From assembly GCF_008761635.1 (NCBI RefSeq), contig NZ_CP044344.1, positions 2,232,001 through 2,296,000 of the forward strand: a stretch of DNA of 64,000 nt, read 5' to 3'. The notes below the pieces were generated by a model. It was not told the origin of the DNA, made no database searches, and worked only from the letters and a program-made list of their open reading frames with translations. Source of the DNA: Nocardioides cynanchi (lineage in GTDB: Bacteria > Actinomycetota > Actinomycetes > Propionibacteriales > Nocardioidaceae). Position numbers and translations under genes: made by a program. This document shows positions 59,746 through 64,000 of the stretch, one piece after another; within the stretch, counting starts at the first letter, position 1, and the number at the start of each line of letters is the position of its first letter.

Positions 59746-60450
59746 CTACAGAGCGCCGTCGGGCGCGACCAGGCGACCCTCGTCGAGCACGAGCTGCCGG
59801 TCCGCCGCCTCGACCACCGCGGGGTCGTGGGTGGCCACGACCACGATCGCCCCGCGCGCGGCCTCGGCGCGGAGGTGGTCCATCACGTGCTCCCGGTTGC
59901 CCTCGTCCAGCTCGCTGGTGGGCTCGTCGGCCAGCAGGATCTGCGGGGACACCGCGAAGGCCCGGGCGCAGGCCACCCGCTGCATCTGGCCGCCCGACAG
60001 CTCCTCGACCTGGCGGTCGCCGAGGTCGCCGATGTGGAAGCGGGCCAGCTCGAGATCGGCCCGCTCGTCGGCCTCCCGGGGCCGCTCGCCTCGCGCCCGG
60101 AGCGCGATCGCGACGTTCTCCCGGGCGCTCAGGATCGGCACCAGGCCGTAGACCTGGAGGACGAACGCGACCTCGTGCCGCGGGTCGCCGTCGCCCTGCC
60201 ACATGTGCGCGCCGGCGTACGACGCGAAGCCGGTGGTGGGCTTGAGGATCCCCCCGGCGATCGACAGCAGCGTGGTCTTGCCCGAGCCCGACGGACCCGA
60301 GAGGGAGGTGACCTCGCCGGGACGGAACGCCAGGCTCATCCGCTCCACCACCCAGCGACCGGCGATGTTGAGCGACACGTCCTCGAGCACGAGCTCGCCG
60401 AGGGCGGGCTCCCCGCTGCCGACCGCCGCCGGACGCGCGGTCTGGCTCAC
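59746..60450 (-). CDS. ABC transporter ATP-binding protein, MacB/LolD-like
   Basis: 234 residues. The ABC motifs are complete: Walker A SGPSGSGKTTLLSIA, Q-loop FVLQVYGLVPILSARENV, signature ELSGGQMQRVACARAF, Walker B ILLADEPTSELDEGN and switch His VVVATHDP. This is the short LolD/MacB ATPase type that drives FtsX-like permeases. It follows the other ATPase with a 4-bp overlap and precedes the permease by 6 bp. Confidence 0.92.
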   Translation of the reverse strand: MSQTARPAAVGSGEPALGELVLEDVSLNIAGRWVVERMSLAFRPGEVTSLSGPSGSGKTTLLSIAGGILKPTTGFASYAGAHMWQGDGDPRHEVAFVLQVYGLVPILSARENVAIALRARGERPREADERADLELARFHIGDLGDRQVEELSGGQMQRVACARAFAVSPQILLADEPTSELDEGNREHVMDHLRAEAARGAIVVVATHDPAVVEAADRQLVLDEGRLVAPDGAL

Positions 60451-61325
60451 GGGACGTCCACCTCGCCCTCGGCCGGCCGGCTGAGCAGCAGCTTGTCGTG
60501 CTGCTCGGGCTCGATCCGGACCAGCGTGCCCTGGGGCCAGTCGCGGGCGATGTGGGCGGGGAGGTGCACCACGCCCTCGGCCCCCACCACGACGTACTCC
60601 GCGCCGGCCCGCCCCTCCATGCCGACCCGCCCGCCGCGCATGGTGACTGTGCGGGGGAAGGTGGCGGCCACCTCGGGCTGGTGGGTGACCACCAGGATCG
60701 TGGTGCCGAAGTCGTTGCCCAGCCCGTGGATCAGCTCGAGCATGTGGTCGCGGTCCTCGTGGCTGAGCTGGCTGGTGGGCTCGTCGGCCAGCAGCAGCTG
60801 CGGGGCGCTGGTGACGCTGCAGGCGAGCGCGAGGCGCTGCCGTTCACCCCCCGACATCCCCGACACGACGTGGTCGCCGATGGCCTCGAGGCCGACCCGG
60901 CGCAGGAGCTCGCCGTCACCGAGCGTGCGGTCGGGGTCGTTGCTGGCGGCCCGGCTGAAGCGGAGGTTCTGACGGGCGGTGGCGTAGTGCAGCAGGTTGC
61001 GGGTCGCGCCCTGGAGCATGGTGCTGACCCGGGAGGCCCGGACCCGGGTGAGCTGACGCTCGCTCATCCGCGAGATCTCCTCGTCACCGAGGAAGATCCG
61101 GCCCGCGCTCGGGCGCTGGATGCCGCCGAAGAGGGTGAGCAGCGTCGACTTGCCCGAGCCGCTCGGGCCCAGGAACGCGACCCGCTCACCGGCCTCCACG
61201 CTGAGGTCGACACCCTGGAGGGCCACGACGTCGTGGCCCTCGAAGGTCTTGTAGAGGTGGACCAGGCCCTGGCAGCGCACGGAGAGCCCGCCGGTCCGCT
61301 CGGCGACGGCTTCCACGGCTTCCAC
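60447..61325 (-). CDS. ABC transporter ATP-binding protein with AbrB-like C-terminal tail
   Basis: 292 residues from the GTG at 61325, which has a GGAGGGGGAG ribosome binding site; the frame extends upstream without one. ABC motifs: LGPSGSGKSTLLTLFG, Q-loop TMLQGATRNLLHY, MSGGERQRLALACSV, LLLADEPTSQLSHED and VVTHQP. After the switch His, about 60 extra residues contain AEYVVVGAEGVVHLP, HIARDWPQGTLVRIE and LLLSRP, which resembles a swapped-hairpin AbrB-type domain. It is the first gene of the four-gene FtsX-type operon. The tail could bind a ligand, a protein or DNA. Confidence 0.88.
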   Translation of the reverse strand: MEAVEAVAERTGGLSVRCQGLVHLYKTFEGHDVVALQGVDLSVEAGERVAFLGPSGSGKSTLLTLFGGIQRPSAGRIFLGDEEISRMSERQLTRVRASRVSTMLQGATRNLLHYATARQNLRFSRAASNDPDRTLGDGELLRRVGLEAIGDHVVSGMSGGERQRLALACSVTSAPQLLLADEPTSQLSHEDRDHMLELIHGLGNDFGTTILVVTHQPEVAATFPRTVTMRGGRVGMEGRAGAEYVVVGAEGVVHLPAHIARDWPQGTLVRIEPEQHDKLLLSRPAEGEVDVP

Positions 61326-61487
61326 GGCTCCCCCTCCTCGGCACGCGCCCGCCGCGCCCCGATCATCACCGCCGGTGACCGGTTCCCGAGGTCGGCCTCC
61401 GGCAGTCAAGCCGTCGGTCGGTGTCGGGGCAAGCGTCGCGTCGTACTCGTGACCAAATCGATGTCCACGTCGAGATCCACGCCCTGG

Positions 61488-62444
61488 TCACCTACACAGA
61501 CACCCCGAGACGCCGTTCGGTTGCGCCTCGACCCGAAATCCCGCCGATCGAACGTGGTCGAAGTAGAGCCTCTCCACCTCGTCCAGACTGACCGATGCAT
61601 GCGGCCAGGTGGCAATCTCGACCAACCTGCACGCGAGGATGTAGTAGCCGTCATCCCAGGTCCGCCGTTTGCCGCGGATGGTCATGCCCCTCCCATCGGG
61701 AAGGGCGCCGAGCTTGTCCATCGTCTTGGCAATCTGCTTGATGGCCGTCCGCGCCACCGCCTCACAGCAAGTCTCGGGCTGCGCCGCCTTGGCGACCGCC
61801 CTGGTGCCCGTTCTGAGACCGGACTTGGACTGCTTGTGCTCATAGCGTCGCCGCAGCTGCTCGACCAGCCAGTCCGGAGGTTGCGCCATGGGAGAGTCGT
61901 CGACGACCTCGTACAAGGCCCCACTGCGTGCATGGATGCTGCCGGGAGCCACGACGTAGGAGCCCTCGCCCTTCACATCAAGCCCGGGCCCGAGCAGGTG
62001 GGTGCCGCTGGCGACGTCGAAGTCGGGGAGCCGGAAGTAGTAGTGGCGTCCTCCGCCTCCCGAACGGACCGTGTACGTCGCCGGGAGGTCGCCGTGACGT
62101 GCGAGGAGCCGCTGGAGGGACTCGTCGCCGCCGTTTCGGGGGTCCACGTCCAGGACGAAACAGCTGCTCTGCTTGCCGGTGCGGACGCCGAGGTTCCCGC
62201 CACGCGCCGCGTGGTCGCGGATCTCCTTAGCGGGATAACGCTCGTGCGCGAAGAGCCCTGTCCTCCCAAACCCCTTGTCCATAGGGGTGTTGCGGCGGTT
62301 GAGCCGGAGATAGGAGAACGCAGGGTCCACGCACACCTTCGCACGCGGAGAGCGGCGAGTCATCGCTGCCTGTGTCCGCGGCTCGTCCGACACGAGATGG
62401 TCGTAGATTGTCGGCCGCGAGGTGTTGGTCGTCGTGGACTTCAC
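61488..62444 (-). CDS. Bifunctional DNA primase/polymerase (AEP-like), mobile-element type
   Basis: 318 residues. The prim-pol core shows FGRTGLFAHERYPAKEI, GNLGVRTGKQSSCFVLDVDP with the metal Asp pair, GGGGRHYYFRLPDF, and GPGLDVKGEGSYVVAPGS, the usual layout of archaeo-eukaryotic primase domains in plasmids, phages and integrative elements. The C-terminal third is helical and poorly recognised, and ends abruptly at GVSGCLCR, so it may be shortened. GTG at 62444 overlaps the HTH gene stop by 4 bp. No helicase or integrase lies next to it within the window. Confidence 0.85.
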   Translation of the reverse strand: MKSTTTNTSRPTIYDHLVSDEPRTQAAMTRRSPRAKVCVDPAFSYLRLNRRNTPMDKGFGRTGLFAHERYPAKEIRDHAARGGNLGVRTGKQSSCFVLDVDPRNGGDESLQRLLARHGDLPATYTVRSGGGGRHYYFRLPDFDVASGTHLLGPGLDVKGEGSYVVAPGSIHARSGALYEVVDDSPMAQPPDWLVEQLRRRYEHKQSKSGLRTGTRAVAKAAQPETCCEAVARTAIKQIAKTMDKLGALPDGRGMTIRGKRRTWDDGYYILACRLVEIATWPHASVSLDEVERLYFDHVRSAGFRVEAQPNGVSGCLCR

Positions 62445-62839
62445 ACCGCCACCCCCAGCTGGGTGGCGGCGGTCCCGGCGTCGGCGCCGCTCAGGGTGAC
62501 CCGGTAGTCATCGGGGTACAGAAGCTGGTCGAGCGCCCCGGCTGTCACCATTAGCCGACGCTCGGAGATCCGTACCGTCGGGATGCGGCCCTCCTCGGCT
62601 GCCTTGTACGCCGCGGCCCTGGACATACCCAGGAACCAGGCGCCCGCCTGTTCGAGGGTGTAGGCGCCTTGGGAGTAGCAACGCGTCCCGTAGCTGGTCG
62701 TGATGGCGACGACTGCTCCGTAGGAGTCCCCGGCCGAGGAGAACCCCGGGAGACAGCTCGGGGCGCGGGACTGGTCGTAATCGACCCTGATCGGGTCAGC
62801 AGGCTCGACGGCGCGGCTGCAAGAGGCAGTACAGGGCAT
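62441..62839 (-). CDS. Excisionase-like helix-turn-helix protein
   Basis: About 132 residues; the true start is uncertain (GTG at 62848, ATG at 62839 or later). The HTH lies near the middle: YTLEQAGAWFLGMSRAAAYK with AAEEGRIPTVRISERRLMVT, the MerR/AlpA-type fold of excisionases and phage regulators. It ends at the start of the primase gene, with which it is coupled. Together they resemble the xis and primase genes of actinobacterial integrative elements. The N-terminal 50 residues are not conserved-looking. Confidence 0.75.
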   Translation of the reverse strand: MPCTASCSRAVEPADPIRVDYDQSRAPSCLPGFSSAGDSYGAVVAITTSYGTRCYSQGAYTLEQAGAWFLGMSRAAAYKAAEEGRIPTVRISERRLMVTAGALDQLLYPDDYRVTLSGADAGTAATQLGVAV

Positions 62840-63318
62840 AGGAAACACCCCAGGGAGATCGTTCCGATCGAGCGCCTCGTGCTCTCGATCACCCAGTGGT
62901 AACTGGGGAGCCTCGACTGGCTCAGGACTAGCCGCCCGCTAGCAGGATTCCGCGCGGGTTGCGCGGTTGATCGTCGGACGTCTGGGACGCCACTCCACCG
63001 TTCCAGCAGTAGAGCGAGCTACAGGTTCGTGTCGTGAACCGCCTCACTCCGCACAACGGCACGTCATCCCGAACCTATTCCCGGCGCCCTCAAGGAACTT
63101 CGCGATGGTGAAACCACAGCTGCGCGAGCCCTTGGGCGGGCCGCACCCCATCGCCGACGCCGCATGTGCGAGGCCAGAACCTGCGCCCGTGCAACCCCCG
63201 GCGAGACAGCGGTCGAACCGCCCAGAATGATTCGGGCAGGCGCTCGGCGGGAACTAGCGTCCATGTCACGCGACGTGGACGCCTCCAACTGTCGGTGGTC
63301 GCTCGTAGTCTCGAGGCA
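62840..63318. other. Noncoding gap between the HTH gene and the TIR gene
   Basis: This gap of about 480 bp divides two divergent genes. I find no convincing coding frame; several short ORFs on both strands are GC shadows. Its only clear structure is the inverted repeat at 63257-63282. It should hold the promoters of both genes. Confidence 0.5.
63257..63282. promoter_or_regulatory. Inverted repeat upstream of the TIR gene
   Basis: GCGTCCA and TGGACGC form 7-base arms, with inner GTC/GAC. It lies 37 bp before the TIR start. It may be an operator or a chance hairpin. Confidence 0.35.
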
Positions 63319-64000
63319 TGGCCCAATGCACAGCTCCTCGCGAAGGCCACTGCACGTCAAGCGGTGCCGCCAACTGCCCCGCGTGTCGGGGACGGTCGTC
63401 ATACCGGTCCTACTACTCGCCTCCGTCCCACTACTCGTCGGCCACCCCGACCCCCAGGAGTGGCGGTTCCTCCAGCGGAGGCGGTGGCGGCCGATCCGCG
63501 CGCCCTCGATGGTCGCCGGTAGCCTCGCCCGTTACCTATACCGCGGAAGAAGTTGCGGCGCTGGACCGCTATCGCAATAAGGTCGAGGCGGTAGGACCGC
63601 GAGCCGAGTCGTACGACCTGTTTCTCTGTCACGCGTGGGACGACCGGCGCGAGACGGCTACCGATCTGCACAACCTCCTCGAAGCCGAGGACGTATCGGT
63701 TTGGTTCAGCGAGAAGGACATCATCCTCGGTCAGCCGTTCATGCGAGAGATCGACAAGGGCTTGGCTAAGACGCGCATCGGGCTCGTCCTTATCACTCCC
63801 GCATTCCTCCGGCGGATCGAGAGCGGCGGGGTGTCCGAGAAGGAGCTATCAGAGCTGCTGTCTCGCGACCTGCTGATTCCAGTCGCGCACGGCGTTACGT
63901 ACGACGAGATTCGCTCGGTCAGCCCACTCCTTGGCTCACGCAACGGGTTGAGCACGGCAGAGGACTCCATGAAAGACATCGCCAAGAAGATCGCCGAACT
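63319..64000 (+). CDS. TIR-domain protein, N-terminal part (cut by window edge)
   Basis: 227 codons are open from the ATG at 63319 to the window edge with no stop. The first 30 residues have a Cys/His-rich segment (GHCTSSGAANCPACRGRS) that may bind zinc. A Ser/Gly/Pro-rich linker follows to about residue 75. From about 95 comes a TIR domain: YDLFLCHAWDDRRETATDL, VWFSEKDIILGQPFMREID and RIGLVLITPAFLRR. TIR domains in bacteria often cleave NAD in anti-phage defence; a candidate catalytic Glu is in VSEKELSELL. Codon use is less GC-rich than in neighbouring core genes (GTA, CTA, TTT and ATT are frequent), suggesting transfer. The remaining part is not visible. Confidence 0.85.

Noticed and set aside
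61326..61487. A possible attachment site for the primase element
   Set aside because: I saw no tRNA end and no direct repeat matching the other side within the window.

Overview
The window is chromosomal DNA from a high-GC actinobacterium. GTG starts, four-base stop/start overlaps, third-position GC bias, mycothiol-dependent formaldehyde oxidation (mscR) and a His-tailed GroEL1 all point that way. The gene order guaB - groEL/groES - tsaD/rimI/tsaB/tsaE - alr - nnr - glmS - glmM - rpsI - rplM matches the Rv3411c-Rv3443c stretch of Mycobacterium tuberculosis, but several blocks have been inserted into it. A Nocardioides-like organism is my best guess; no rRNA or tRNA gene is present to test that.

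Layout. 1-4.0 kb: end of a beta-propeller-like protein, then a leftward operon of ACT-GNAT protein, guaB, a 37-residue zinc ribbon and a MOSC protein. 4.04-4.37 kb: two mirrored arrays of 32-bp repeats around a very strong hairpin in the groEL 3' region. 4.4-6.6 kb: groES-groEL with two CIRCE operators. 6.6-14.1 kb: methyltransferase, MFS exporter, small membrane protein, a purine phosphorylase coupled to an NCS1 permease, and mscR with its metallo-hydrolase partner. 14.2-20.5 kb: a family of four secreted or membrane-anchored beta-propeller-like proteins with two SigE-family sigma factors and shared ECF-type promoter motifs. 20.5-31 kb: tRNA t6A genes (tsaD, tsaB and a GNAT-TsaE fusion), rimI, alr, nnr, acpS and glmS. 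31-41.4 kb: coaA coupled to a polytopic membrane protein and a GH13 glucosidase; an APC permease with an acetamidase/formamidase; then glmM, rpsI and rplM. 41.6-49.4 kb: a large adenylate cyclase/ATPase convergent with a stand-alone cNMP-binding protein, citrate synthase, a DUF2127 protein, a second MOSC protein and an HtrA protease. 49.5-52.7 kb: accessory genes under an HxlR regulator with a clear palindromic operator, plus two unknown proteins. 52.7-61.3 kb: an ABC-F ATPase and a four-gene FtsX-type ABC system. 61.5-64 kb: an excisionase-like HTH protein, a primase-polymerase and the start of a TIR-domain gene, which look like part of a mobile or defence element cut by the window edge.

The genes supply cell-wall precursors (glmS, glmM, alr), CoA and acyl-carrier activation (coaA, acpS), purine metabolism (guaB, punA), protein folding and translation fidelity. 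The most unusual material is the mirrored repeat array, the sigma/propeller cluster with its repeated promoter, two related dispersed palindromes (15.4 and 27.2 kb), the GNAT-TsaE fusion, and the primase/TIR edge. Many single genes carry a TANNNT hexamer ending 6-7 bases before the start codon, so leaderless transcription seems common here.
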